Source of the DNA: Limnohabitans sp.
GTDB taxonomy: Bacteria; Pseudomonadota; Gammaproteobacteria; Burkholderiales; Burkholderiaceae_C
Assembly (NCBI GenBank): GCA_024642215.1
Contig: JAHEBO010000017.1
Coordinates: 1-62,008, forward strand
Direction: 5' to 3'
Length of the DNA: 62,008 nucleotides
The stretch's first letter is position 1. Every line of letters starts with the position of its first letter. Positions 35,655 to 47,378 of this stretch are shown in pieces. The position numbers were made by a program, and so were the translations under genes. A model generated the notes under the pieces. The model made no database searches. It worked only from the letters and a program-made list of their open reading frames with translations, and was not told the origin of the DNA.

Positions 35655-36881
35655 TTAAATATTCAAGCAGCTCGAAACAGCCTGCGACAAATCTGCGATC
35701 AAATCGTCGGCAGACTCAAAACCGGTTGAAAAACGCACCAAGAAGCCTTGCTTCAAATGAGAAGGCCAGTTGGAGCGCATGCTGGCAATGTCGTAAGGCA
35801 CAACCAAGCTGACAGGGCCGCCCCAGCTGTATCCAATTTTGAACAGCTTCAAGCTGTCGCAGAAAGCATCAACTTGTGCCTGCGTGAACTTGGGGCTCAG
35901 CATGACACTGAAGAGCCCCGCGGCATGCCCATTACTGCCTTGAGGTGCACACAAAGCTTTCCAGTGGTCATGCCCCGGTGAGCCTTGCAGTGCAGGATGC
36001 ATCACTTGGACACAGGCAGTCTGTGTTTGCCACCATGTGGCCAGTTTGCGAGCAGCATGGTCTTGTGCTTCATAGCGCAAGCTGATGGTAGGCAATGAAC
36101 GCAAAATGGATTCGACATCATTGGGGCCCACACAAATGCCCAAACGCATCATGGTGAGCTTGAGCTTCAAAGCCAAACCATCGTCACGCGTCATGACACT
36201 GCCCATGAGCACGTCCCCACCGCCGCTAGGGTACTTGGTGAGTGCATGTGCCGTGAGGTCGACAGACAAACTGCCATCGCCCAGCAAATCAAATGGCTTG
36301 AAGGCTAAGCCTGCGCCCCAAGTATTGTCCAGCGCCGTGACCACGCTGTGTGCTTTGCATATTTGGACCAATTTGACGAGGTCGGGAAATTCCATACTGA
36401 CTGACCCTGGCGCTTCCAACCAAACCAGTTTGGTGTTGGGCTGAATTTTGGTGGCCAAATCCTCAGGGTTGAGTGCGTCATAGTAAGCATGCGTGATGCC
36501 AAAAGACTGCAACTCACCTTCTGCCAAAGTCTTGTTGGGGCCATAAGAATTGTCGGGCAACAGCACGTGATCACCCGATTTTAGGACCGCAAATGCTGCG
36601 ACAGCCAAGGCTGAGAGTCCGCTGGGTGTGAGAACGCAATGTTTGCCACCTTCTAAGGTGCAAAGGCGCTCTTCTAGAGTAAAGGTAGATGGCGTACCGT
36701 GGGTGCCATAGGTGTAAGCAGATTTGTCTTTCCATTCTCGCTGGCGCATGGCAGCCACATTGGGAAAGAAAACCGTGGAGGCTTTGAAAATACCCGGCTG
36801 AGGGGCGTGAAACTCAGCCGGTGGCGTGTAGCCGTGATGAATCAGTTGGGTAGCGGGATGGGATGCATTATTTTGAGTCAT
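35655..36881 (-). CDS. metC: Cystathionine beta-lyase (Cys/Met metabolism PLP enzyme)
   Basis: PLP enzyme of 408 residues, fold type I. The segment SAYTYGTHGTPSTFTLEERL is the substrate/PLP phosphate region, WLEAPGSVSMEFPDL and ALDNTWGAG hold the cofactor Asp, and the Schiff-base Lys is in AHALTKYPSGGGDVLMG. The C-terminal SWGGPVSLVVPY motif is typical of MetC. It converts cystathionine to homocysteine, pyruvate and ammonia. It lies 15 bp downstream of a phosphoribosyltransferase gene. No Shine-Dalgarno is seen, and TACGAT lies 6 nt before the ATG. Confidence 0.9.
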   Translation of the reverse strand: MTQNNASHPATQLIHHGYTPPAEFHAPQPGIFKASTVFFPNVAAMRQREWKDKSAYTYGTHGTPSTFTLEERLCTLEGGKHCVLTPSGLSALAVAAFAVLKSGDHVLLPDNSYGPNKTLAEGELQSFGITHAYYDALNPEDLATKIQPNTKLVWLEAPGSVSMEFPDLVKLVQICKAHSVVTALDNTWGAGLAFKPFDLLGDGSLSVDLTAHALTKYPSGGGDVLMGSVMTRDDGLALKLKLTMMRLGICVGPNDVESILRSLPTISLRYEAQDHAARKLATWWQTQTACVQVMHPALQGSPGHDHWKALCAPQGSNGHAAGLFSVMLSPKFTQAQVDAFCDSLKLFKIGYSWGGPVSLVVPYDIASMRSNWPSHLKQGFLVRFSTGFESADDLIADLSQAVSSCLNI

Positions 36882-36896
36882 CCCAACATCGTACCT

Positions 36897-37421
36897 TCAG
36901 ACCTTCCACTTTTCCATTAATTTTTCAGGATTGAGGCTGTCATAACCTTCAAAAGGTTGGTGAATCCATGGATTGGTAGGCAAATAATCAACTGAATAGT
37001 CTGGCTGAAAACCAGAAAGACCTTTGGTCCAAATGACCGCACTGCGCAATTCAGTGATGGGCTTGTAATTTGTCTTGAGCATGTTGACCACGGCGTTGAG
37101 TGTGTGACCAGAATCTGCCAAATCATCGACCAACAAAACCCGTCCGGCAATTTCGCCTTTGGGTGTTGTGATGAATCTTGCAATGTCCAAATGACCTTGC
37201 ACAGTACCCGCATCAGCACGGTAAGAGCTGGTGGACATGATGGCCAAAGGTTTGTCAAAAATGCGTGACAGGATGTCCCCAGGACGCATGCCGCCTCGGG
37301 CCAAACAAAGGATTGTGTCGAACTCCCAGCCCGATTGGTGAACCTTGATGGCCAATTTCTCAATCAGGTTGTGGTATTCGTCGTAACTTACGTACAAGTG
37401 TTTGCCGTCTTCTGTCAGCAT
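36897..37421 (-). CDS. Purine-type phosphoribosyltransferase (xanthine/hypoxanthine/guanine-like)
   Basis: Type I phosphoribosyltransferase of 174 residues. The PRPP-binding motif VLLVDDLADSGHT is at 95-107, and CLARGGMRPGDIL is the upstream PPi loop. The adjacent purA gene and the Gpt-like size point to purine salvage (base plus PRPP to nucleotide), but the base cannot be read from sequence. Start ATG 37421 has TTGGAGA upstream. A 14-bp palindrome lies in the 58-bp gap after purA. Confidence 0.85.
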   Translation of the reverse strand: MLTEDGKHLYVSYDEYHNLIEKLAIKVHQSGWEFDTILCLARGGMRPGDILSRIFDKPLAIMSTSSYRADAGTVQGHLDIARFITTPKGEIAGRVLLVDDLADSGHTLNAVVNMLKTNYKPITELRSAVIWTKGLSGFQPDYSVDYLPTNPWIHQPFEGYDSLNPEKLMEKWKV

Positions 37422-37446
37422 GAAAAATCTCCAAGAGTTGGTTCAC

Positions 37447-37460
37447 TGCACACCTGTGCA
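37447..37460. promoter_or_regulatory. 14-bp palindrome between purA and the phosphoribosyltransferase gene
   Basis: TGCACA (37447-37452), CC, TGTGCA (37455-37460): perfect arms 25 bp upstream of the phosphoribosyltransferase ATG. It could be an operator or a small hairpin in the leader. Evidence is symmetry and position only. Confidence 0.35.
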
Positions 37461-37479
37461 ATGAGGTGTTGAAATTGAG

Positions 37480-40031
<2,552 letters not shown>

Positions 40032-40081
40032 GGCAAATAAGGGGGGCTGTTAAAACAGGGATTTTACCGGCTCAAAAGGGT

Positions 40082-40273
40082 CTAAATGAGCCAAGTCAAA
40101 AGAAAGAGGCCCAGTAAGACAGTGGTCAGCCCAAAAAAACGAATTTGACCGTCTTGCAGTTGAAGCAGTTGTGTAAACATTTCTCGCCATTTGGTGGGCG
40201 AAATGAGGGGCAAAAGCCCCTCAAATATCAACACCAAAGCGACTGCCGCCAATACGGACGACCAAAAACCCAC
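40082..40273 (-). CDS. DUF2065 (YjeT-type) small membrane protein
   Basis: Protein of 63 residues with two hydrophobic segments (SVLAAVALVLIFEGLLPLI and FFGLTTVLLGLFLLTWLI) around the conserved PTKWREMF loop, the DUF2065 pattern. The start is a GTG placed directly after the hflC stop TAA, so expression depends on coupling. As in E. coli, the family sits beside hflKC. Function unknown; association with the HflKC complex is a guess from position. Confidence 0.85.
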   Translation of the reverse strand: MGFWSSVLAAVALVLIFEGLLPLISPTKWREMFTQLLQLQDGQIRFFGLTTVLLGLFLLTWLI

Positions 40274-41179
40274 TTATTTCTTTGCGGGTGCAGCAGCAGG
40301 TGCCGCATTGCCTCGCATGGTTTTGAAAAAATCAGAATTATTGGGATCTAACACCATGACATCACTCTTCTTCGCAAAACTGGCTTTGTAGGCGTCCAAG
40401 CTTCGGTAGAACTGCGCGAACTGGGGATCACGACCAAATGATTCGTTGTAAATACGTGCAGCTTGCGAATCGCCCTGCCCTTTGATTTTTTGAGCCTCAC
40501 GGTAGGCGTTGGCAATGGTGACTTCACGCTGACGATCTGCATCGGCGCGAATTTTTTCGCCCTCAGCCGCACCCGTAGAACGAAGCTCGTTAGCAACACG
40601 CTTGCGCTCAGCTTCCATGCGACGGTAAACAGATTCTGTAATGGCATCGACGTAATCGGCACGCGTAATGCGAACGTCAACCACGTCCACGCCCCATGGT
40701 TTCTCTCCACGCACTTTTTCCAAAACTTCACGCTTGACATCGTTCATGAGAACGTCACGGCTGAGCGACAACAAATCTTTCACGGTGCGCTTGTTGATTT
40801 CTTCCTGAAATGCATTTCGAACCACACGGTTCAATTGGTTTGCACCGGATTTTTCATCAAGTCCCACATTGCGAATGTAGGCCATCGGGTCAGTAATGCG
40901 CCAACGCACATACCAATCAATGACGACACGTTGCTTTTCAGCGGTGAGCATGGGCTCGGTGTCTGGACTGTCCAGGGTCAACAAACGCTTGTCAATGTAG
41001 GTGACGTTTTGAAGCGGTGGTGGCAATTTGATGTTGAGGCCGGGCTCCGTGATCACTTCCTTGATTTGACCCAGTGCGTAGACCACACCAAATTGGCGTT
41101 GGTCCACCACAAACAACATTGAACTGGCCAAAGCCAGGACCAGCAGCAGGGACGATACCCAAATTCCAATACGATTCAT
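40274..41179 (-). CDS. hflC: HflC, FtsH protease modulator
   Basis: SPFH/prohibitin protein of 301 residues with an N-terminal signal-anchor (IGIWVSSLLLVLALASSMLFV), the band-7 domain (VDQRQFGVVYALGQIKEVI and IDWYVRWRITDPMAYIRNVG) and a long coiled region rich in Arg and Glu. With HflK it forms a periplasm-facing complex that regulates FtsH in membrane protein quality control. It lies 12 bp after hflK. The C-terminus ends in a Pro- and Ala-rich tail (APAAAPAKK). Confidence 0.96.
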   Translation of the reverse strand: MNRIGIWVSSLLLVLALASSMLFVVDQRQFGVVYALGQIKEVITEPGLNIKLPPPLQNVTYIDKRLLTLDSPDTEPMLTAEKQRVVIDWYVRWRITDPMAYIRNVGLDEKSGANQLNRVVRNAFQEEINKRTVKDLLSLSRDVLMNDVKREVLEKVRGEKPWGVDVVDVRITRADYVDAITESVYRRMEAERKRVANELRSTGAAEGEKIRADADRQREVTIANAYREAQKIKGQGDSQAARIYNESFGRDPQFAQFYRSLDAYKASFAKKSDVMVLDPNNSDFFKTMRGNAAPAAAPAKK

Positions 41180-41191
41180 TTTGCTGAGTCC

Positions 41192-42601
41192 TTAACGAAT
41201 TTCACGTTCGCGAGAGCGGAGGCTCTCTCGAGATCTAGGGTCGGTGGGCGCAGTGCCTTGAACCGGCGCAGTCGGCGCGCTGCCATTGGCCGTTGAATCC
41301 GATGCAACTGCAGGCGCCAAGGGTGAGCCAGTGACTTGCATCAATTTGTCCAATGGCAAATACATCAGGTTAGAGCCTTGCTTGCTGTCCACCACAACCT
41401 TGGTCACGTTGGTATAGATTTGTTGCATGGCATCAAGGTACATGCGGTCACGTGTAACTTGTGGCGCTTTTTGGTATTCAGGCAAGATGGCCTTGAAACG
41501 CTGCGCATCACCTTCAGCCTGCGCCACAATGCGCTCGCGATAGGCTTGTGACTCTTCTTTCAATCGAGATGCCGCTCCCACAGCACGTGGCACCACGTCG
41601 TTGGCGTAGGCTTGCGCTTCATTCTTAGCACGTTCTCGCTCTTGACCTGCTTTAAGAACATCGTCAAAGGCGGCTTGCACTTGCTCAGGCGGACGAACAC
41701 CGCCTTGCTGTAAGTTGATGCCCACCACTTCAATGCCCACCTTGTAGCGGTCGAGTATGTTTTGCATCAAGGCTCGAACGCGAGGCGCGATTTGGTCTCG
41801 TTCTTCTGCAAGAGCCGAGTCCATTTTCATTTTGCCCACCACCTCACGCACAGCCGTTTCTGCGGCCTGAACAACGGCTTCTGTGGGATTCTTGCTTTCA
41901 AACAAATACGCACGGGCATCGTTCAATCGATACTGCACGGCAAATTTAATTTCAACGATGTTTTCGTCTTCAGTCAACATGGCCGATTCGCGAAGGCCGG
42001 TCGCCTTGATGACGTTGTCACGACCGATGTCAACAGAACGAATTTGGGTGACAAACACCAACTCGTGCTTTTGAATGGGGTATGGCAAGCGCCAGTTAAA
42101 GCCGGCACCGACAGTGGCTTTGTATTTGCCAAATTGTGTAATGACCGCTTGTTGACCCTCTTGCACGATGAAGAAGCCTGTGCCCATCCATATCAGCAAC
42201 AAAGCACCCAAAATAACGCCCACACCCAGATTTCTGAATATCGGAGGGATGCCATTGGGTGACGAACCATTGGGTGGACCTTTGTGTGGCGGCCCCCCAT
42301 TTTTGCCGCCCAAAAACTGAGACAGCTTGCGATTTAAGTCACGCCACAACTCATCCAAATCGGGGGGACCCGAAGATGCATTCGGTTTATTCGAGGACGA
42401 CCCCGATGGGTTGACGTGGGGTGGCTGGGGCTGGCCTGTGCCTGCCGGAGGCACGGAAGGTTGCGCGCCCGCATGGCCTTCTTGACCTTCTTGCGAAGGT
42501 TTGTCATCACCACGACCCCAACGCGGGTCGTTCAAATTGAACATGCCGCGAAGTCGCTGCGGAATGGCTGTCCAGCCTAAAACACGGGGATTGAAGTTCA
42601 T
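41192..42601 (-). CDS. hflK: HflK, FtsH protease modulator
   Basis: SPFH protein of 469 residues, longer than the about 420 of E. coli. The first 125 residues are low-complexity Gly/Pro/Asn/Ser (PPAGTGQPQPPHVNPSGSSS). A transmembrane anchor follows (LGVGVILGALLLIWMGTGFF), then the band-7 domain (VQEGQQAVITQFGKYKATVG and LTEDENIVEIKFAVQYRL) and a charged coiled-coil. The C-terminal tail is rich in Arg, Ser and Glu. It forms the HflKC cage around FtsH. hflX lies 55 bp upstream. Confidence 0.96.
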   Translation of the reverse strand: MNFNPRVLGWTAIPQRLRGMFNLNDPRWGRGDDKPSQEGQEGHAGAQPSVPPAGTGQPQPPHVNPSGSSSNKPNASSGPPDLDELWRDLNRKLSQFLGGKNGGPPHKGPPNGSSPNGIPPIFRNLGVGVILGALLLIWMGTGFFIVQEGQQAVITQFGKYKATVGAGFNWRLPYPIQKHELVFVTQIRSVDIGRDNVIKATGLRESAMLTEDENIVEIKFAVQYRLNDARAYLFESKNPTEAVVQAAETAVREVVGKMKMDSALAEERDQIAPRVRALMQNILDRYKVGIEVVGINLQQGGVRPPEQVQAAFDDVLKAGQERERAKNEAQAYANDVVPRAVGAASRLKEESQAYRERIVAQAEGDAQRFKAILPEYQKAPQVTRDRMYLDAMQQIYTNVTKVVVDSKQGSNLMYLPLDKLMQVTGSPLAPAVASDSTANGSAPTAPVQGTAPTDPRSRESLRSREREIR

Positions 42602-42656
42602 TCGTTTTCTAGCTTATTGATCTGCTTGCACTCATTGTGCCCAATCCCAGTCGCAA

Positions 42657-43832
42657 TTATGGGAATTCATCCGGATTTTCCCCGGAATTATCAAGGGCAA
42701 AACGCGGATCTGTCTCAGGTTCGGACTCAGAGGCATTGCTCATCACCTCTTGTGCCAGCAATTGACGCAGCAAGGGCAGTCCTTCGCCGGTTTGAGCACT
42801 GACGAAAATACGGGTTAAGGCTTGACCGTCAACTTCGTACTGGTCCTGAAAAATCAAGGGTCGACGTTCAGGTGGAAGATTGTCGATTTTGTTAAAAACC
42901 AACCACTGCGGCACATGATCGGCGCCAATTTCGTGCAGCACACGCTTAACTTCCGCCATTTGCTCCGGGAAGTTGGGGTTGGCGGCGTCCACCACATGAA
43001 TCAACAAATCAGCATCAGCCGCTTCTTGAAGTGTGGCTTGAAAGGCGTCAATCAAGCCGTGCGGTAAATCGCGAATGAAACCCACGGTGTCAGAGACAGA
43101 AGCACTGCGCCCAGCTTCACCCAGATACAACTGGCGCGTGGTGGTATCGAGGGTGGCAAACAGTTGATCTGCCGCGTAAGCGCGCGCTTTAACGAGGGCA
43201 TTGAACAAGGTTGATTTGCCAGCATTGGTATAACCCACCAAGGAGACATTGAATGCATTTTTGCGATCTCGCTGACGTCTTTGAGTGGCGCGTTGTTTTT
43301 TAACCTTAGACAGACGGTCTTTGGTCCGCTTGATGGCATCGCCAATCATTCGGCGATCAAGTTCAATTTGTGTTTCACCTGGGCCGCCTCGGGTTCCAAT
43401 GCCGCCGCGTTGCCGTTCCAAGTGGGACCACCGTCGCACCAAGCGTGTACTGAGGTACTGAAGCCGTGCCAACTCGACCTGCAACTTACCATCATGGCTT
43501 CGCGCGCGTTGTGCAAAGATCTCCAAGATCAACAGTGTTCTGTCGTTGACAGGCAAACCCATGTGACGCTCTAAATTGCGTTGTTGAGCCGGACTCAGTG
43601 ACTGGTCAAAGAGAATTTCTTGAGCACCCATTTGCTCAGCCATGAATTTGATTTCATCGGCTTTACCTGACCCCACAAACAAGGCTGCGTCGGGTGCTTT
43701 TCGCTTGCAAGTCATTTTGGCCACTGGCCGCATGCCAGCAGTTAGCGCAAGTTGACTGAGTTCATCCAATTCACCATCGAAATGAGGCAAACCAAAATCA
43801 ACCCCCACCAGTAAGGCAGGTGTTGAATCCAT
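42657..43832 (-). CDS. hflX: Ribosome-associated GTPase HflX
   Basis: Protein of 391 residues from the ATG at 43832 (MDSTPALLVGVDFG); a TTG at 43847 is an alternative, and neither has a strong ribosome-binding site. The N-terminal HflX domain has AQEILFDQSLSPAQQRNLER and the Gly-rich linker RGGIGTRGGPGETQIELDRR. G motifs are GYTNAGKSTLF, DTVGFIRDLPH and NKID. It splits and rescues stalled ribosomes. It follows hfq as in many proteobacteria. The C-terminal tail after the G domain is acidic. Confidence 0.95.
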   Translation of the reverse strand: MDSTPALLVGVDFGLPHFDGELDELSQLALTAGMRPVAKMTCKRKAPDAALFVGSGKADEIKFMAEQMGAQEILFDQSLSPAQQRNLERHMGLPVNDRTLLILEIFAQRARSHDGKLQVELARLQYLSTRLVRRWSHLERQRGGIGTRGGPGETQIELDRRMIGDAIKRTKDRLSKVKKQRATQRRQRDRKNAFNVSLVGYTNAGKSTLFNALVKARAYAADQLFATLDTTTRQLYLGEAGRSASVSDTVGFIRDLPHGLIDAFQATLQEAADADLLIHVVDAANPNFPEQMAEVKRVLHEIGADHVPQWLVFNKIDNLPPERRPLIFQDQYEVDGQALTRIFVSAQTGEGLPLLRQLLAQEVMSNASESEPETDPRFALDNSGENPDEFP

Positions 43833-43856
43833 CGAATCTTTGCTCAAGAGAGACGA

Positions 43857-44105
43857 TTAAGCGGGAGTGTCTTCAGGCGCATCAGTGCCAGAAAGGCTGA
43901 CTGCACGTCCGGGGACAATGGTTGAAATGGCATGCTTGTAGACCATTTGTGTCACTGTATTGCGAAGCAACACAACGTACTGGTCGAAGGACTCAATTTG
44001 GCCTTGTAGCTTGATGCCATTGACCAAATAAATGGAAACAGGCACATGCTCGCGGCGCAAGGCGTTGAGGAAGGGATCTTGCAAAAGTTGCCCTTTGTTG
44101 TTCAC
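43857..44105 (-). CDS. hfq: RNA chaperone Hfq
   Basis: Sm-like protein of 82 residues. It starts [20 protein letters not shown], from a GTG start at 44105 with GGAG upstream. Sm1 and Sm2 are visible ([20 protein letters not shown], then [11 protein letters not shown] with the conserved YKHA). It pairs small RNAs with mRNAs. The tail is short and acidic, as in other betaproteobacteria. A 6-bp inverted repeat is present in its leader. Confidence 0.97.
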   Translation of the reverse strand: MNNKGQLLQDPFLNALRREHVPVSIYLVNGIKLQGQIESFDQYVVLLRNTVTQMVYKHAISTIVPGRAVSLSGTDAPEDTPA

Positions 44106-44130
44106 GATATTCTCCGTGTTCTGAATTAAA

Positions 44131-44148
44131 TTAAGGGTTTCACCTTAA
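44131..44148 (-). promoter_or_regulatory. Inverted repeat in the hfq leader
   Basis: TTAAGG (44131-44136) and CCTTAA (44143-44148) are perfect 6-bp arms with a 6-nt loop, 25 bp upstream of the hfq GTG. On the minus strand an A/T-rich stretch follows. It may be a weak terminator of der or a leader hairpin related to hfq autoregulation. Only the symmetry is certain. Confidence 0.35.
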
Positions 44149-44196
44149 CACATGCTTGGAATGCAAACCATGCAAAGGCCTTCAAAACCTTAAAAA

Positions 44197-45537
44197 TTAG
44201 TCTGAATCCCGATCGGCGTATGGATTTTGCGACGTTTTCATCTCAATCCGCAAAGGCGTACCTGATAGGTCAAAGGCTTTCCTGAAACGACCTTCAAGAT
44301 AGCGTTTATAGGTTTCGGTAACGTGCTCTAAGGAGTTGCCGTGAATGACAATGACGGGAGGATTCATACCACCCTGATGCGCGTAACGAAGTTTTGGACG
44401 GAACATGCCACCACGCTGCGGACTTTGAAACTGAACCGACTCCAACAACAAGCGGGTTAAAACTGGGGTGGTCATTTTAACCATGGCCGATTTGTGCGCC
44501 TGGGTAATGGATTTCCAGACGGGACCCAATCCCTGACGTTTTTTTGCTGAGATGGTGTGTAGGTTGGCAAACTTCAAAAACGGCAGTCTATTTTCAATTG
44601 AGCGATGGACAAGCTCTCGTTGGTATTCATCCACTGCATCCCACTTGTTGACGGCCAAAACCACAGCGCGTCCGCTGTCTAAAATAAAACCGGCAATGTG
44701 TGCATCTTGCTCAGTCACACCTTGAGTGGCGTCCAACAAAAGCAATACAACATTGGCCGACTCAATGGCTTGAAGTGTTTTGACCACTGAAAACTTTTCA
44801 ATGGCTTCAAACACTTTGCCCTTGCGACGCAAACCTGCTGTGTCAATGAGTTCGAATTTTTGACCATCGCGCTCAAAAGGCACTGTGATGGCGTCTCGGG
44901 TGGTACCAGGCATGTCAAAAGCAACCAAGCGTTCCTCACCCAGCCAGGTATTGATGAGTGTAGATTTGCCGACATTAGGACGACCGGCAACGGCAAGCTT
45001 GACAATGCTGGTGTCCACTTCCGCATCAAGATCGTCTTCGGGCAACATGAGAGGGTCTAAAGCCAACTCCACCAAACTGCGCACACCTTGACCGTGAGCC
45101 GCCGAAACAGGAATGACTTCGCCCAAACCAAGCTCATAAAATTCGCTGATCTGAACACCCTCACGCATGCCCTCAGCTTTGTTCGCAACCAAAACGCATG
45201 GCTTGCCAATTCGGCGGAGGTATTTGGCGATGTCATGGTCTTGCGCAGACACACCAGCCCGGGCATCAACCACAAAGACAACCACATCAGCCTCGGCTAC
45301 GGCTTGTTGCGTTTGCTTGGCCATTTCTTTGTAAATACCAGTACTGGCATCAGGCTCAAACCCGCCGGTGTCGATGACGATGTACTCGTAACGGCCTTGG
45401 CGACCTTGGCCATAGTGGCGGTCACGTGTGAGTCCTGCAAAGTCGGCCACGATGGCATCTCGACTTTTGGTAAGACGGTTAAAAAGGGTGGACTTGCCTA
45501 CATTGGGGCGTCCGACCAGGGCCAGTACGGGTTTCAA
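44197..45537 (-). CDS. der: Ribosome assembly GTPase Der (EngA)
   Basis: Protein of 446 residues with two tandem GTPase domains: GRPNVGKST at 9-17 and a second [15 protein letters not shown] at about 184, each with DTxG and NKxD boxes, then the KH-like domain ([18 protein letters not shown] is the typical C-terminal signature). It acts in 50S subunit biogenesis. The start is TTG at 45537 ([10 protein letters not shown]), with a modest GAAAG site; no ATG is available upstream in frame. It is preceded by bamB, with 20 bp between. Confidence 0.97.
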   Translation of the reverse strand: MKPVLALVGRPNVGKSTLFNRLTKSRDAIVADFAGLTRDRHYGQGRQGRYEYIVIDTGGFEPDASTGIYKEMAKQTQQAVAEADVVVFVVDARAGVSAQDHDIAKYLRRIGKPCVLVANKAEGMREGVQISEFYELGLGEVIPVSAAHGQGVRSLVELALDPLMLPEDDLDAEVDTSIVKLAVAGRPNVGKSTLINTWLGEERLVAFDMPGTTRDAITVPFERDGQKFELIDTAGLRRKGKVFEAIEKFSVVKTLQAIESANVVLLLLDATQGVTEQDAHIAGFILDSGRAVVLAVNKWDAVDEYQRELVHRSIENRLPFLKFANLHTISAKKRQGLGPVWKSITQAHKSAMVKMTTPVLTRLLLESVQFQSPQRGGMFRPKLRYAHQGGMNPPVIVIHGNSLEHVTETYKRYLEGRFRKAFDLSGTPLRIEMKTSQNPYADRDSD

Positions 45538-45557
45538 ATCAATCTTTCAGTTGGGTT

Positions 45558-46703
45558 TTAGTCGGCACGCAGGGCTTGAACCAAGCCGCTTTTCGTGATC
45601 ACAACCCAAGTTTTTTCATGTCGCAATGCAGGCATGGCAATGCCGGATGCATCAATTTGTGAGCGGGCTAAGGTTTGACCGTTGCTCGCATCAAGCCAAT
45701 GCATCCAACCAAGATCGTCGCCAACGACCAATTGGCCATTTGCTGCGGTAGGCGCCGTGAGGCCACGGAAACGCAGCGAGTCAGATTGCCAAAGAACTTG
45801 GCCACCTCCACGATTCCACGCCATCAACTTACCATCGGACTCAGTGCCAAAAAGCGCAGTCTCCGAGCCAGTTAAGCCCACATGACCTTGAGAGGCACGC
45901 GTCCACAAGTTGGCGCCCTTGCTTGCATCAACGCATGTCACAGAGGTTTGGAACGCCCGAGCACAAAGGGTATTGTTGATGCGAGACACTCCCGACACCA
46001 AATCAACCAAGCGCTCGACCTCATTGGTACCTCGGGATGAGCCCACAGTCACTTCCCATTTAGCAACACCATTGGCAGGATTCATGGCCACTAATCGGCC
46101 AGACAATCCCACCAGTAAATTGTCTTGGAAGCTGGTCAAAATGCCAGATTGCTTCAGGACCAATGCATCGCCTGCGCGTTGCTGACTCCAAAGCTTCTGA
46201 CCTGATGCGCCGTCAAAGGCGATGACGGTGCGATCGGCCGTGAGAACAAACACACGCTCGCCCGCGACCAGTGGGGAGGTAAACGACAAGGCTGGCAGTT
46301 TGACACGCCACAACACCTTGCCTTGAGACAGCGTGATCAATTCATTGGCTTGCGAAATGACAGCCAGACGATTGCCGTCCGATCCAACACCGGCAGCCAT
46401 CGGTGTGTTCAAGGCCAGACGCCAAATTTCGATGCCGGTATCGGGATTCAATACAGCGACAAGGCCATTGGTGGCAACGATGGCCAATTGATTGTTTGAC
46501 AACTGTGCACTGAGGGGCGCTGCGACAGAACTCAGCTGGGCTGACCAAGTTTTGGAGACATTCAATTGCGGCTTGAAATCGGCCAAAGCTGTCGGTGTAG
46601 GCTTGTCGGGCGTGCTAGAACATGCGCTTAGAAAAAGGGCCAAGACAACAAGTGCCAAAGCCTTGAAAGCATTCAAAAAGCGCTTGAAGTTGGAGCCTGT
46701 CAT
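45558..46703 (-). CDS. bamB: Outer membrane assembly factor BamB (lipoprotein)
   Basis: Protein of 381 residues. The N-terminal lipoprotein signal ends in LFLSACSS, so Cys28 would be lipidated. PQQ-like beta-propeller repeats follow (IEIWRLALNTPMAAGVGSDG, GQKLWSQQR, GANLWTRASQGHVGLTGSE). BamB supports the BAM complex in inserting beta-barrel proteins. It is translationally coupled to the upstream YfgM-like gene (ATGA) and precedes der, the usual yfgM-bamB-der order. Confidence 0.95.
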   Translation of the reverse strand: MTGSNFKRFLNAFKALALVVLALFLSACSSTPDKPTPTALADFKPQLNVSKTWSAQLSSVAAPLSAQLSNNQLAIVATNGLVAVLNPDTGIEIWRLALNTPMAAGVGSDGNRLAVISQANELITLSQGKVLWRVKLPALSFTSPLVAGERVFVLTADRTVIAFDGASGQKLWSQQRAGDALVLKQSGILTSFQDNLLVGLSGRLVAMNPANGVAKWEVTVGSSRGTNEVERLVDLVSGVSRINNTLCARAFQTSVTCVDASKGANLWTRASQGHVGLTGSETALFGTESDGKLMAWNRGGGQVLWQSDSLRFRGLTAPTAANGQLVVGDDLGWMHWLDASNGQTLARSQIDASGIAMPALRHEKTWVVITKSGLVQALRAD

Positions 46704-47365
46704 TTTGTGGCACCTTTGGCCAGTGAGGGGTCCACGCCCAAAGCATTCAATTTGGCCGCTACCAAACGGCGATATTCTGCATTGTCAGCCAACTGTGTCC
46801 AGGCATCGGTGTAAGCTTTGACGGCTTCGACAGGCTTATTTTGAGAGACCCAAATGTCGCCTTGAACATCGGCAGCCAAACCAGCAAAAGCGGGCGTAAA
46901 GGTTTTAGACAAGGTTTTGAGAGCCTCATCGAAAGACTTTTGCTGAACTTGCAGATTGGCCAATCGGATGCGCGCCAATTGCGCACTGGCTTCGTCAGAA
47001 GCATTTTCGCTAGCCCATTTCAAAGCAGCTTGTGCAGAATCAATTTTGCCGGACTGCTGCAAAACCTTTGCGGCGAGCAATGCAGAATGTGCAGCAAAGG
47101 TGGTTCGTGGGAAGCGCTCCTTCATGTCATTCCAAGCACGTTCAAGCTTGGCAGCATCACCAGATGCAGCCGTGCGCTCGACTTCATCAAACAAGGCCGA
47201 TGCCTTCGCGGCTTGCTGGCGCTCCCAGTATTGGTAGCCATTCCAGCCAGCGTAAGCAGCCATGACCACAATTAAAAACCATGTGATGGCGTTACCGTAT
47301 TGTTTCCAGAAATGCTTGATTTCATCAAGTTGTTCTTGTTCTTCGAGGTCGAGATGTGAGGACAT
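46700..47365 (-). CDS. YfgM-like tetratricopeptide ancillary SecYEG translocon subunit
   Basis: Protein of 221 residues. A cytoplasmic N-terminus (LEEQEQLDEIKHFWKQYGN) is followed by one membrane anchor (ITWFLIVVMAAYAGWNGYQYW) and a periplasmic TPR-like region. The DEIKxFW pattern and the position between hisS and bamB identify the YfgM family. YfgM bridges the Sec translocon and periplasmic chaperones. It starts 14 bp after hisS ends, and its stop overlaps the bamB start. Confidence 0.92.
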   Translation of the reverse strand: MSSHLDLEEQEQLDEIKHFWKQYGNAITWFLIVVMAAYAGWNGYQYWERQQAAKASALFDEVERTAASGDAAKLERAWNDMKERFPRTTFAAHSALLAAKVLQQSGKIDSAQAALKWASENASDEASAQLARIRLANLQVQQKSFDEALKTLSKTFTPAFAGLAADVQGDIWVSQNKPVEAVKAYTDAWTQLADNAEYRRLVAAKLNALGVDPSLAKGATK

Positions 47366-47378
47366 ATTCAGCTTTGTA

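Noticed and set aside
40047-40058. CTGTT/AACAG mini-hairpin between hisZ and the DUF2065 gene
   Set aside because: Five-bp stem with a 2-base loop and no T-run; not a stable terminator.
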